DNA of 64,000 bases, from the IMG/VR virus record IMGVR_UViG_3300028844_005445, positions 1 through 64,000 of that record. One strand, written 5' to 3'. Position numbers and translations under genes: made by a program. Shown piece by piece: positions 19,051 to 28,888 of this stretch. The notes under the pieces are model-generated. The model did not search any database. It saw only the letters and a list, made by a program, of their open reading frames with translations, and was not told where the DNA came from. The first letter of the stretch is position 1, and the number at the start of each line of letters is the position of its first letter. This DNA is from a virus.

Positions 19051-21641
19051 CGTTTAGGTGGTTTTCCGTACTTACCCTTCGCTACGGATTTAGCATCTCC
19101 ACACTTTTTCTCATGCCGGACCGGTTCAGCTGGTACACGGCCTTTTTTGTAATCATTACATTTTTTACCCTTGGTCCTAACATCATGATGCTCTCGATGT
19201 AATGTTAATGGTAAGTTCCTGAATAGATGACTATGCGACCAAACACCTACACAGTTAGGGTCACTAGCGAACGCCGGGCCGAAATTCGCTTTTACTGGAA
19301 TAGGTAACGGGTTGTAAACCGGGCAGCATGCTCCAATCAACACACGACCAGGTGGTATCCAAGCAACAACTCTATTAGCAAGTGTTGTACCTGTAACGTC
19401 TGTCTCTTCTGTCTGTTGTATTTCGCACGGAGCGGTCACATGATTCAAGCTCACTTCACCTTCCACGTGCATACCACCACCTACAACAACATTTGTTTTA
19501 ACCCCTAAATTACCATCAACCAACACTTGCTCGTCTTGTGTTTTATCCTTTTCGTTTCGTGCTCGTAAACACAATATATCAGCCGATATATTCAGCCTTC
19601 TACCACCATCTATATTAGTTTCAAATTCAGAACCTATGTTCACTTGATTACCAGATATGTTGGTTATAGTACCGCCGATGTCTACGGGACCATAGCTTTT
19701 CATGCTCAAACCTCCGGCTCCAACCTGTACATTGAACCGGTTACAAACATTCAGTGTGTAATTACCCCCTGGTAGTTCATCAACGTGTACGTACTCAATC
19801 ATTGGGCTTTCTCGTTGATTAGTAAACACACCTTCTTTGTGAACAACTATTTCATTGTTATGAATTTTACCTACTTTATCTACACGTATGTTACCGAAAT
19901 CATTCATCACCAAGCCGATAGTCTCTATTTTGTGTTTAGTTATATCTACAATTTCATTACCTCCTAGACCCATCATGCGTTCCGCGTCGCTTAGCTTTTC
20001 TATATTGGCTTTTAAATATGTATCTAAATCTTTTTTAAGACTCTCATTGGACCAGCTCCCATCCATAGTACTTGGGCTTTTACCGCTACCTTTACAACAT
20101 GGACATTTATCGCCAAATATTTTCCCACTAGCTCCGGCTTTTTTAAACTGCGATTTCTTTTGTTCCCCCTTCGGGTTACATTCCTGGTATTTATCAGCAC
20201 CATCGTCTTGACCAGTAGAGCTCATACGGCCCCCGAGCATAGCAGCTTCCCCGGGGCCCCAAGTTTGTCCTTTGTCCCCGGCGCGGATTTGTGTAACCTC
20301 TGTACTGTTAAATTTGTTGTTCAAGTGCCAGTATTTTTCTTGTGTACCATGACCACCAGGAGTGGTTACTTTGGCTGAGCATACAGGGCATGCACTATGA
20401 CTACCGCTTTTTGTTTGTTGACCACTTGTCAATTTTCTGTTGTTATCTTTGATAGCGGCGGTACGTTTTATTTCAAACAGTTGTTTGTAATCTGCAATCA
20501 CCGAGCCTATCTCATACCACTTTTTGATATATTCTTCCTTCATGTTACCAATCTTCCGGTAACTATCACCACGAATTATACTATCAACATCATGCTCCAC
20601 GTACAGGTTTTGATAACCTCTCACAGTTAAATACTGATCTTCAAGTACAAGCTTTTGGTCATTATGGGTAGCGAGCTCTGTTGTTGTATGATTGTTAAAT
20701 TCCTTGAATGAACCACTGTAGTGTGTGAACTTCATGATCTCTTTGTTATCACTGTTGATGATTTCAATAACTCCACCTTTTTGATTCAATACATATTTGT
20801 TACGATACTGTTCGGTGTTATGGTCGTATTGGTCGTCATCCGCTGGTGATTTGTTCTCGTAAGTACCTGGGTAGTCAATACCTTCGTCTTTGTCTTCCCC
20901 TAATGTATCATATATACCTTTCCACTCTTCTTGGCCAAATGTGGTTGCCCAAAAGACTGGATCCTGTGGATTACCTTCCCGGAAGAACACCCATACATGA
21001 GCACCTACATTGGGTATGGAAAAACTACCTTTAGCGCAATTGCTGTAACTACTAGGTGTGTAATTGTAACTGTATTTGTTTATTCGAAGTTCTGGCCATT
21101 GAGTAACGTTATGTTTGTTACTACCACCTTTTTCACTGTAACCGAGTCCCATCTTCCCGGCTTTGTCATAGTTACCGGTTCCGCCATTATCATTCCAAGC
21201 ATCTGTCAACTTGAGCTCTTCAACTTCATACACACGACCGGGTTTCTCTCCAATACCGTCTTTGTTCAAAGCAAATTTTGAATCTGGGTCCTTAACTTTA
21301 CCTGTAGGGTCCACTTCCGGGTCGACTTCTTCAAGTCTGTTACTATCAGAAATACTACCTGTTTTGTTATGAGCATTGTACCTACCACTACCGACTGCTC
21401 CTTGTATTGGTGCAGCATATTCAGCCCAAGGTAATATGTCTTTCAGATCATCCATCACCTCATTCAAACTACTGGTTAAGTTCTCACCCATGAAACGGAA
21501 TCTCTTGTCTCTAGGTACCTTGTTCCATTTTTCATACAATGTAACAGACACGTGAGGTACGTAAATCTTGCAACGACCTCTCTTGTCAGGGTCATTGTTT
21601 TGTATTACAATACCTATATAATTACCGTAGTATTTTTTCAT
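19047..21641 (-). CDS. gp5-like baseplate hub / tail spike protein
   Basis: 864 residues. The N-terminus (KKYYGNYIGIVIQNNDPDKRGRCKIYVPHV) is the OB-fold of gp5/VgrG-type baseplate proteins, continued by PNVGAHVWVFFREGNPQDPVFWAT. The middle has a long beta-rich stretch (IEIINSDNKEIMKFTHYSGS, LTVRGYQNLYVEHDVDSIIR, about 290-380), an inserted region with two Cys pairs (CPVCSAK, CPCCKGSG, about 420-530), and a triple-stranded-helix-like segment (about 640-760). The C-terminus is rich in Cys/His (ACCPVY, DPNCVGVWSHSHLF, HREHHDV) and could form a metal-stabilised spike tip. It would sit at the centre of the baseplate and pierce the outer membrane. No lysozyme domain is seen. Confidence 0.75.
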   Translation of the reverse strand: MKKYYGNYIGIVIQNNDPDKRGRCKIYVPHVSVTLYEKWNKVPRDKRFRFMGENLTSSLNEVMDDLKDILPWAEYAAPIQGAVGSGRYNAHNKTGSISDSNRLEEVDPEVDPTGKVKDPDSKFALNKDGIGEKPGRVYEVEELKLTDAWNDNGGTGNYDKAGKMGLGYSEKGGSNKHNVTQWPELRINKYSYNYTPSSYSNCAKGSFSIPNVGAHVWVFFREGNPQDPVFWATTFGQEEWKGIYDTLGEDKDEGIDYPGTYENKSPADDDQYDHNTEQYRNKYVLNQKGGVIEIINSDNKEIMKFTHYSGSFKEFNNHTTTELATHNDQKLVLEDQYLTVRGYQNLYVEHDVDSIIRGDSYRKIGNMKEEYIKKWYEIGSVIADYKQLFEIKRTAAIKDNNRKLTSGQQTKSGSHSACPVCSAKVTTPGGHGTQEKYWHLNNKFNSTEVTQIRAGDKGQTWGPGEAAMLGGRMSSTGQDDGADKYQECNPKGEQKKSQFKKAGASGKIFGDKCPCCKGSGKSPSTMDGSWSNESLKKDLDTYLKANIEKLSDAERMMGLGGNEIVDITKHKIETIGLVMNDFGNIRVDKVGKIHNNEIVVHKEGVFTNQRESPMIEYVHVDELPGGNYTLNVCNRFNVQVGAGGLSMKSYGPVDIGGTITNISGNQVNIGSEFETNIDGGRRLNISADILCLRARNEKDKTQDEQVLVDGNLGVKTNVVVGGGMHVEGEVSLNHVTAPCEIQQTEETDVTGTTLANRVVAWIPPGRVLIGACCPVYNPLPIPVKANFGPAFASDPNCVGVWSHSHLFRNLPLTLHREHHDVRTKGKKCNDYKKGRVPAEPVRHEKKCGDAKSVAKGKYGKPPKR

Positions 21642-22465
21642 TTGTTATCAACAAAGTCTTTGACCTTTCCAGCTAAACCGGCACGGCCCAGGGCATCGTT
21701 TTTCATGTCGCGGCGCGCCTGGTTACATTGTTGATCTATGAAGCGTTGTAATGCGTTTTTATCACCTTTGAGGATTTGTCTCATCACTGGTGGTAATTTC
21801 TTGTAAATACCATCTAGTACTTGGTCTTGAGCTTTTTTAGCGTTACCTATGTCTCTCATTTTCTTTTTGTTACCTTTGATCTTATTCAATAAACCTTGTA
21901 ATTGATCGTCCAAACCAGCGCGGTCGGCTATCATTGCTGCACCGGTGAGTGCTGCTTTTTTCGCTAATCCTTTTAAATCTCCGGCTCCAATACCATCTTT
22001 CAACAAACTCTCTGCAGCTCCGGAGCCGATACCACCGAGCATCTTGGCAAATTGTTTTGGAGACATTTCACCATTCACAACAGCTTGTATTGTTTTACTC
22101 ACCTCATCACATACCTTATCACCAGCTCTGTCAATCGTTCTATCTATTTGCCGGGCTTGGTTTCTCGGGTTACGGATATCTTTAATACTATCATTTGTCA
22201 CTCCCTCTAAAATTTTGCTCTTCTCATCCAGCTCAGCTTGTGCTGGGTTTTTTTGTTTAAATTTACCCAAGTCTAAACCTAATGTATTTGTAGCTTCTTC
22301 TTCATTACCATCATCTTCACCAATACCAGCTTCTTCTGCTTCATTAGCATATTCAGAAAACTCTAGACCTTGGCTATTCATGTAAGCCAAGAATGCGTCT
22401 TGTTGATTGTCCCGGGCGCTAGACCCTAGTACACTATCTTTGATCAAATCTGTAGGACCAGCCAT
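21638..22465 (-). CDS. hypothetical structural-region protein, 275 aa
   Basis: 275 residues, helical and charged, with Ala/Gly/Lys-rich composition (GGIGSGAAESLLKDGIGAGD, LQGLLNKIKGNKKKMRDIGN). No recognisable fold. Its ATG overlaps nothing upstream, and its stop overlaps the start of the gp5-like gene (ATGA-type overlap), so it is translated in a tail/baseplate operon. A role as a baseplate or tape-associated component is inferred from position only. Confidence 0.55.
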   Translation of the reverse strand: MAGPTDLIKDSVLGSSARDNQQDAFLAYMNSQGLEFSEYANEAEEAGIGEDDGNEEEATNTLGLDLGKFKQKNPAQAELDEKSKILEGVTNDSIKDIRNPRNQARQIDRTIDRAGDKVCDEVSKTIQAVVNGEMSPKQFAKMLGGIGSGAAESLLKDGIGAGDLKGLAKKAALTGAAMIADRAGLDDQLQGLLNKIKGNKKKMRDIGNAKKAQDQVLDGIYKKLPPVMRQILKGDKNALQRFIDQQCNQARRDMKNDALGRAGLAGKVKDFVDNK

Positions 22466-22466
22466 A

Positions 22467-23852
22467 TTAATCTAGGTTATCGTAACTACCAGTCAGTGGT
22501 CTAGTTTCTAAGTCTATTGTACCGAACAACGGTACCCCGTACCAATGACATGCACCGGCGACTTTGTTCTGAGTCTCAGAACCCATTTTACTCACAGCAA
22601 GGTACAGTGTAGGGACACCGTTGTATAAATTCCATCTAATCTCCCCTATATTGGCAGCAAATTGTCTTGCCCCGATTTTGTTTTCTGATGCATAATTGTA
22701 TGTAGAGTCAGTTAAGTCGACCTCATCCATGTGTTTACCACCTAACACAACAGGAGATTTGAACACTGTCCTGTAATTACTCTTGCTATTGATTCCGGAA
22801 TCAACATCATTATGATCACTGGCGTCATTCCCGGTAGAGATATTATTGACTAATTTTATATGTTTGTTATCAGCTACTTTTACATCAGCTAGCCCCGGGG
22901 AAGGACTACCGGTGATCAACACACTACCCCCTGTGTTACTACCTCCTTGATCTTGAACGAATGGTCCTTGAGCTGCAACTACTGTCTCGCTCACACTTTT
23001 AACATTCAAATTATTAGAGTTATGATATTCGAGATTTGTTACAGATGGAGAAGCATCCGAACTTGTTATAAATTTATGGTTTACACTGGTTACTGTATCA
23101 GTAGGGTTCAAAGTTCTTGTTACAGTTGTTACAGCCGAGCTAACGTCTGTTAGTTTCAATCCGGAGCTTGGATTGATACCACCAGTTGTACTGACAGATA
23201 ATACATTACCAAATTCAGAAACAGAACTGGTTAAGCTACTCTCTCCTTGTAATAAAGCGTCTGTATTGAAAGCGAAGCTCAATTTACCGTCAGGTGCTAC
23301 AGTTACTACTCTACCGGCAAACGCGGTTGTGGTTATAGGTGCGATTGATGCAAGACTAGCGAAGGAAGTTGAGTACCCTTGCAATTTACCATTACTATCT
23401 GCAACTAACAAACCATATGGTACTGTGGCTGTACCAGCTGAGTTACGGAAAAGAGAAGGATAAGTTGCTGAACCAACTTTGATATCACTAGTGAAATTAC
23501 CGGTATCTAGTGTGATAGATGACATGTTCACATCTCCTTCAAATATACATTTACCAGACACGCGGAGTGTATTAGCGACGGTCACAGTGTCCATTTTTAC
23601 CGTGAATGTACTACCCTCATGTGTAGCGCGACCAATTGTCAATGTGTTTGTTTCGTCGGCTAAATTTTGATCTTGTTGTAACACAAATCGTTGTAATTCA
23701 CGTGTAGTGACGGCCATGGATGTTTTGACAGTTAAATCTAATTTGTTAGTTACCGCTATTGGTAAGTAATCATTTTTAGTTAAAGATAAGTCTCCCGTCT
23801 GGTTGTACCCAATTTTTGGAAGTTCACTAATTTTTATCCTTTTGTTAGCCAT
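22467..23852 (-). CDS. tail fibre / appendage protein
   Basis: 461 residues. The N-terminus (ANKRIKISELPKIGYNQTGD, then LSLTKNDYLPIAVTNKLDLT) is typical of phage fibre/neck proteins (ISELP...GDD.LPI...TxK/R.T), and the rest is beta-rich Ser/Thr/Val/Gly repeat-like sequence (TITLDTGNF, STGGINPSSGLKLTDVSSAV), consistent with a trimeric fibre shaft. The C-terminus has an IGEIRWNLYNGVPTLYLAVS segment. A degenerate late box ATTAAATA lies 8 nt upstream. The gene shares the ISELP-type start with 51324-52235. Confidence 0.65.
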   Translation of the reverse strand: MANKRIKISELPKIGYNQTGDLSLTKNDYLPIAVTNKLDLTVKTSMAVTTRELQRFVLQQDQNLADETNTLTIGRATHEGSTFTVKMDTVTVANTLRVSGKCIFEGDVNMSSITLDTGNFTSDIKVGSATYPSLFRNSAGTATVPYGLLVADSNGKLQGYSTSFASLASIAPITTTAFAGRVVTVAPDGKLSFAFNTDALLQGESSLTSSVSEFGNVLSVSTTGGINPSSGLKLTDVSSAVTTVTRTLNPTDTVTSVNHKFITSSDASPSVTNLEYHNSNNLNVKSVSETVVAAQGPFVQDQGGSNTGGSVLITGSPSPGLADVKVADNKHIKLVNNISTGNDASDHNDVDSGINSKSNYRTVFKSPVVLGGKHMDEVDLTDSTYNYASENKIGARQFAANIGEIRWNLYNGVPTLYLAVSKMGSETQNKVAGACHWYGVPLFGTIDLETRPLTGSYDNLD

Positions 23853-23896
23853 GCTAATATTATTTAATTAAAAGATTTAGTTTAACAACATTTATA

Positions 23897-26800
23897 TCAC
23901 TGTAGTACGTAAGGTAAGTACGCGGGTAGAGTTATTCCTGAGGGATCTACAATAATTTCGTCAGCAATAGGGTTATAATCAATACCATCTTGCTCGGTGT
24001 CTGTGAAATCTAGTAGTTCGTTTGACCATGTTATTGACCGGGCAAACGTACCAGCTGGGATAATTTTTACGAGGTTTTGCCGGATTTTGTTAGAAATATA
24101 ATTTTGCAATTGTAGAGACCTTATTGAAGAGTTTCTAACTACTATATCAAACGAGTTTGATTTCCTAGGCGGTATAGAGTGATTAAACATTTTTTCAACA
24201 ACATCAATATAATTTTTTCTTTTGGTTGGTACTGACCAATTCATCGATGATAGTGGTTGATATTTTCTCATTATGTTTAAAATCTCATGGTACTCTAAAC
24301 ATTTAGTGTACATGTTGATGTTTCTAATTTTGACATCCCGTACTATATATTGCTGTGAACTGTTTAATTTAGCGTATAATAATGTATCATTTAAAAACGG
24401 TGTGGCACCGATAATTATTTTTTTGTTCAATATATCCGTGAATCTATATTTATGATAATCAAATTTATATATATGATCATGGTGCAACTGCCCATTCACC
24501 CACATTTCAATTTGTCCTTTGTTGTTGTTAATATTTAATGTGATGTTAAAATACCCGGTATAGGGGTAAGGGCTTATATCATCTAGATCTATTTTAAAAT
24601 TAAGCGCGGCTGGATAATATTTTTTAAACATTGGCTGTAGGTTTAACTTACAATTCAAGTTATTTTCCGTGTATCTTTGAAAATTTAGTACAGAATATTC
24701 ATAATGATTTATCAGTTGTGGTAGATTAGATATATCGTCAACCACTAAATCGGTCAACTCTACTTGATTCACTAATTTTAAAGTGGTTGTATCAAATACA
24801 TTACCATTTAATATATTAACAGATTCATTTACAATGAAATCAAAGCCTTCTGTCACCAGTTCATAATCCCCATCTAGCACCCGACCGGATGGGTCGTCTC
24901 CATCCATTAAACCAATTTCAAATGTTTGTTCACCGAACCTTGCTGCCCCGTCAACAAACGGGTACAGTACTTGTGTTGATTCGTCGTGACCGGATAAATC
25001 ATCATATATTACAGAATTTGTATTTGTGAATCTGGATCTGTTATATATATTACCACCAGAAATCCATGGAGATGCCATTCTAAAATCTGAAGAGCCTTTG
25101 TCATTAGTGGGGTGATTAGTGGGGCCTATCTGTAGTTGTAATACATCTGTACCTGCCGTGTTAGTTAAAACACAGCATCTGTCAACTATTTTACCGGGTA
25201 AAGTTTTGTCAAAATCTCGGGTAATTACTAAACTAACAGCTTGTTGATTTTCTAATTCGGTTGTGTTCAACAGCTTACGAGTAGATGTGTATGTTGATAT
25301 TTTGTTCTCACCATGAATCACCCATACCTTTTCTTCTGAATCTATAGCATAATCTATAATAGATAATGGTAAACTCGAATCTAGTAAATTGTTATCTGTG
25401 AGTAAACCTGTTAAGAGTTGTAGTTTTGATTTGTCAAAACAATATATCGCGTCATGATTGACCTGTAAACCAGAGATTGGGTCAGAAGATCCCTTGACCA
25501 AGGTCCATATATATTTTTGACTATTTTTACTAATATCACCAGTTGTCAAGTACAACGTTCTGACCTGTGAATAATCTCCGTGACCATCTGATATATTGAT
25601 TTGATCTGGAGGGGTGTCATGACCCAGTGTTCTACCCCGATTTTTTAATTGATTAGCATTTATAAATTCTGGATGAACCGGGGTGTTAAACACTTTGCAA
25701 CCTTCATCTAACACGGTGAATAGTTTAGATACCATATCAAAAGTGTGTATTATGTAATCATTTTTTGTAGTACCAGTATGGGATAGTATATAAATATATC
25801 TTTCATCCCAACAAATTGATTTGAGAGTAGGTAGGAAACCATGTTCAGATTCATACTTTGAAGCGAACTCTAGAAACCATTGGTTGTAATTAGACAGTAC
25901 AATGCCATCATGTGTCAATTCTAAAATACTTCCTGTGGTATTTACAGCGAATATATTTTCCGGTAGTTCTCTTAATACCACGGTGTGAAACAACCCGGGT
26001 TGTTGATCGTCAGTTAAAAAATTATCGTTTGTTATATAGTTATACAATTGAAAATCGTTGTTGTATATTCTGATACTAGTGTTTTGTTTTTGATTGTTGA
26101 CCGGTTGCCCATCAGCTCCTAGTAAAAACATGAATGGACTTACATCATTTCTTTGGAAAAAACCTATACCTGTAGATGTATAATTACCAATTAGTTGGTG
26201 GTTTTGTACTTCTTTAAAATTGTGTAAGTCTATATCATATGATAACGAGAACTGCTCTACATCTTGTAGTTTTTGACCACTAACAAGCTCACCTATATAT
26301 TCTCCATCAAATATATATTCATCATTTGTAATGCCTCCGGGTTTATTAGATATAGTTTTGTAGTTATCAATACCTTGTTGTATGTGATGAGGTTCAAGAG
26401 TTGAGAGATTGTTTTTTATATCTGTTTCACTAATTCGGTGGTAGGCGTAACTCATTCCAGGTTCTAGTGTGAGTTTACTTGGCAAATCAGTCACCTCTCC
26501 ATCACCAGATTCAAACACATCTAAGCTACTAGTTGTGTATTTATTATGTACAAAGTCTGTAATTTCTATTAAAGCATCTACATAACCTAGTTTACTCGGA
26601 TTATAATATCTATCTACCCATATGGGTTTGTGTGTTGGATCATCACCACCAGATAACCAAGTACACAGCCACGTACCTAGTTGTTCTTCATGGGATTTAC
26701 CCCATTTGGTTGTGAGACTATACAAATCATTAGCTTTCTGTTGTTTGAATATTTTATCTGACTGAGCTGGGTTTGCGCCTGCTATAGACCCAGAGCTAGT

Positions 26801-28147
26801 GATAGTTGTATCATTTATGTTAATTTTATTATATATACCAAGGTCTTGCGGTGTGTTAAAGTAGTTCAACCCGGGGTTGAATTCGTACATGTGACTACCC
26901 GTTGAATATTCGAGGGAGATATTACTGGTACCTTCTAGTTGATTGGTACCGGTTTCGATTTTATTATAAGCCCTATTGGAGTAAACACTTTGTTTTCGAG
27001 GATCTAGTTCATTCCCGGTGGTTATACCTTCTGATGTTTGATCGTTTTTTAAACTGTAAAAGTTAATAGGTATTGATTCTCCAGTCAAATAATAATATTC
27101 ACTATGTACTAGCATGTTTGTGTGATGTGGCATGGATTTATTAGAAACATCTAAGTTATTGTTAGATATTGATGTCTCGTAGTTGTTCACAGTGGGTATT
27201 AATTTTCTGTATGTTTTTCTCTGGTAAGGTTTTCTTACTCTAACAGTACTATACTCTGTCAATTCATTTACAGTCAAGTTACTCTCATCCGGCGTATCAT
27301 CATTATCTGGAGTGATCACCTGTTCTAATCGGATGGGATTTGATTCTGGAGAATTTTGTATCTCTTCTGGTGTTAACATTTTTAACACGTGCGCGCTACC
27401 GTTATATTTTTTATATATTCTTAACAGACCATTAGGTAATTTGGTATACTGAAATTTTATTTTATCACCGCCATCTTTTTCAATTTGATCTAGTAGATCT
27501 TCAAAACCTTGTTCATGGTCAACCTTTATAAACTTTAAAATTTCACTTACATTATCTTTTTGAGACAGGTACCATCTCGTGTCATTTTCTAAATGATATA
27601 TATAACAATCAACAGCATTTATATACATTATATTGAAATAAAACCTTTGAGGTAAGCTAGGTTCTGTTCTTCTAGATAGAAATTTTTCTGCATATAGTAA
27701 ACGGGTCGAGTCATTGTCACTATCCAATGTAACTTTATCTGTTATTGTCAAGTATGTTGCTTCTGTATTGTTGTTACCAGATACAGCACTAAGCGCTGTT
27801 GTTGCTGAAACACTTGTTAGACAAGACGCGGATACAGCTGATAATCCGGTGAATGGATCAGATTCCAGTGAATTGAAGCATAAATATGTTGTATTATTTA
27901 CAGGGTATTCAAAAGGAATTTCCTTTATATCAAAATTGTCAATCACATTTGTTTCATCTGTTAATGTAAAGGATGAATACTTATTAATTGATACATCCTT
28001 CACATTATACATAAAATTATGATATTCAAAGTTATAACCTTGTTCAAAAGTTAACCCTTCTTTATGTGTCACAATTGTAGGGTCAAGTTTGTAGTCCGCG
28101 ATTAACGGGGGCATCACTATTATACCATCTATTGTAAAGGACTGCAT
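23897..28147 (-). CDS. large structural protein with LamG-like region
   Basis: 1416 residues, the largest gene of the window. Mostly beta-rich, Asn/Thr/Tyr-rich sequence typical of long tail fibres or baseplate-linked appendages. Around residues 1170-1290 is a stretch resembling a concanavalin/LamG-like domain (GYFNITLNINNNKGQIEMWV followed by NGQLHHDHIYKF). Residues ~900-960 include a propeller-like pattern (IYCFDKSKLQLLTGL, KVWVIHGENKIST). The C-terminus looks like a short helical plus beta tip region. A late box CATAAATA 7 nt upstream of the ATG and the position between fibre and tail genes support a virion protein. A carbohydrate-binding receptor protein is likely but unproven. Confidence 0.65.
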   Translation of the reverse strand: MQSFTIDGIIVMPPLIADYKLDPTIVTHKEGLTFEQGYNFEYHNFMYNVKDVSINKYSSFTLTDETNVIDNFDIKEIPFEYPVNNTTYLCFNSLESDPFTGLSAVSASCLTSVSATTALSAVSGNNNTEATYLTITDKVTLDSDNDSTRLLYAEKFLSRRTEPSLPQRFYFNIMYINAVDCYIYHLENDTRWYLSQKDNVSEILKFIKVDHEQGFEDLLDQIEKDGGDKIKFQYTKLPNGLLRIYKKYNGSAHVLKMLTPEEIQNSPESNPIRLEQVITPDNDDTPDESNLTVNELTEYSTVRVRKPYQRKTYRKLIPTVNNYETSISNNNLDVSNKSMPHHTNMLVHSEYYYLTGESIPINFYSLKNDQTSEGITTGNELDPRKQSVYSNRAYNKIETGTNQLEGTSNISLEYSTGSHMYEFNPGLNYFNTPQDLGIYNKININDTTITSSGSIAGANPAQSDKIFKQQKANDLYSLTTKWGKSHEEQLGTWLCTWLSGGDDPTHKPIWVDRYYNPSKLGYVDALIEITDFVHNKYTTSSLDVFESGDGEVTDLPSKLTLEPGMSYAYHRISETDIKNNLSTLEPHHIQQGIDNYKTISNKPGGITNDEYIFDGEYIGELVSGQKLQDVEQFSLSYDIDLHNFKEVQNHQLIGNYTSTGIGFFQRNDVSPFMFLLGADGQPVNNQKQNTSIRIYNNDFQLYNYITNDNFLTDDQQPGLFHTVVLRELPENIFAVNTTGSILELTHDGIVLSNYNQWFLEFASKYESEHGFLPTLKSICWDERYIYILSHTGTTKNDYIIHTFDMVSKLFTVLDEGCKVFNTPVHPEFINANQLKNRGRTLGHDTPPDQINISDGHGDYSQVRTLYLTTGDISKNSQKYIWTLVKGSSDPISGLQVNHDAIYCFDKSKLQLLTGLLTDNNLLDSSLPLSIIDYAIDSEEKVWVIHGENKISTYTSTRKLLNTTELENQQAVSLVITRDFDKTLPGKIVDRCCVLTNTAGTDVLQLQIGPTNHPTNDKGSSDFRMASPWISGGNIYNRSRFTNTNSVIYDDLSGHDESTQVLYPFVDGAARFGEQTFEIGLMDGDDPSGRVLDGDYELVTEGFDFIVNESVNILNGNVFDTTTLKLVNQVELTDLVVDDISNLPQLINHYEYSVLNFQRYTENNLNCKLNLQPMFKKYYPAALNFKIDLDDISPYPYTGYFNITLNINNNKGQIEMWVNGQLHHDHIYKFDYHKYRFTDILNKKIIIGATPFLNDTLLYAKLNSSQQYIVRDVKIRNINMYTKCLEYHEILNIMRKYQPLSSMNWSVPTKRKNYIDVVEKMFNHSIPPRKSNSFDIVVRNSSIRSLQLQNYISNKIRQNLVKIIPAGTFARSITWSNELLDFTDTEQDGIDYNPIADEIIVDPSGITLPAYLPYVLQ

Positions 28148-28154
28148 ATTGTAT

Positions 28155-28162
28155 TATTTATG
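28155..28162 (-). promoter_or_regulatory. late promoter box
   Basis: Minus strand CATAAATA, 7 nt before the ATG at 28147; it overlaps the stop codon of the upstream gene. Confidence 0.75.
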
Positions 28163-28886
28163 ACCCAGTAACAGTTGTACCAGTAGTAGCTGTTGTGGCT
28201 GTAGTAAATGTACCAGTAGTAGCTGTTGTGGCTGTAGTAAATGTACCAGTAGTAGCTGTTGTGGCTGTAGTAGATGTACCAGTAGTAGCTGATATAGCTG
28301 TAAATCCATCAGATGTTATCACCTCGACAAAAGATTGGTTATTACCGTATGCATGGTCTGATGCTAAATAATAACCCGCAGGTCCTTGTAATATAATATC
28401 AATCTTACCAGGTAGTTGTGGAGCCGGGAGAGTTATCACAATATTGTTTATATTATTCACAGTCCATGTCTCTAGTTGTATACCTGTGAACGGAGGGTAT
28501 TCACTTTTTAATCGGTTGTTATAATTAAGGTCGAAGTGATTATATTCTTTTGCAGAGAGTGGAAACATATCAAAATTATCTGCGCTCAAGTATATATTAG
28601 ACATGTAATGCATGTTGTACCCTTCTAAATACAATTTACGAGTTTGACCGGTTTTTATATCTAGATCCTTTTTCTTTTTCTCAGGATCAAAAGTCATCCA
28701 GGATACACTCGGAGCTCCCCGAGAAGTGCCCTGTCGATTATCAGTGTAACTACCTTTTTTATCTTTAGCATTAAATTCAGTTACATCGTTTAGGTACTGT
28801 TGATCTTTTACCGGATTGAGAGGTAATATATGTCTCTTTTCATTCTCGTCTCCCCAATCAGTAATATCTTTCGAGTTAACTCCCAT
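28158..28886 (-). CDS. structural protein with Thr/Ala tandem-repeat tail
   Basis: 242 residues. The first ~195 form a compact, mixed domain (YLEGYNMHYMSNIYLSADNF ... NNIVITLPAPQLPGKIDIIL QGPAGYYLASD) with an IPT/Ig-like flavour near the end. The C-terminal ~45 residues are an 11-residue tandem repeat (TTATTATTGTF) encoded by a 33-bp DNA repeat. Thr/Ala-rich repeat tails are often exposed, flexible and sometimes glycosylated, which would fit the glycosyltransferases in this phage; that link is inference. It lies between the putative tail completion gene and the large appendage gene. Confidence 0.6.
   Translation of the reverse strand: MGVNSKDITDWGDENEKRHILPLNPVKDQQYLNDVTEFNAKDKKGSYTDNRQGTSRGAPSVSWMTFDPEKKKKDLDIKTGQTRKLYLEGYNMHYMSNIYLSADNFDMFPLSAKEYNHFDLNYNNRLKSEYPPFTGIQLETWTVNNINNIVITLPAPQLPGKIDIILQGPAGYYLASDHAYGNNQSFVEVITSDGFTAISATTGTSTTATTATTGTFTTATTATTGTFTTATTATTGTTVTGS
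28177..28305. repeat. 33-bp coding tandem repeat
   Basis: Units at 28177-28209, 28210-28242 (identical) and 28243-28275 (one change), plus a degenerate fourth copy to about 28305. The unit is a multiple of three, so copy-number change alters protein length without frameshift. Confidence 0.9.
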
Positions 28887-28888
28887 AA

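Noticed and set aside
23173-23463. Long plus-strand frames inside the fibre and appendage genes
   Set aside because: They are shadows of strongly coding minus-strand genes, without promoters or family resemblance.
28177-28305. Repeats read as a CRISPR-like array
   Set aside because: Units are contiguous, have no spacers and are in-frame coding for TTATTATTGTF; this is a protein repeat.
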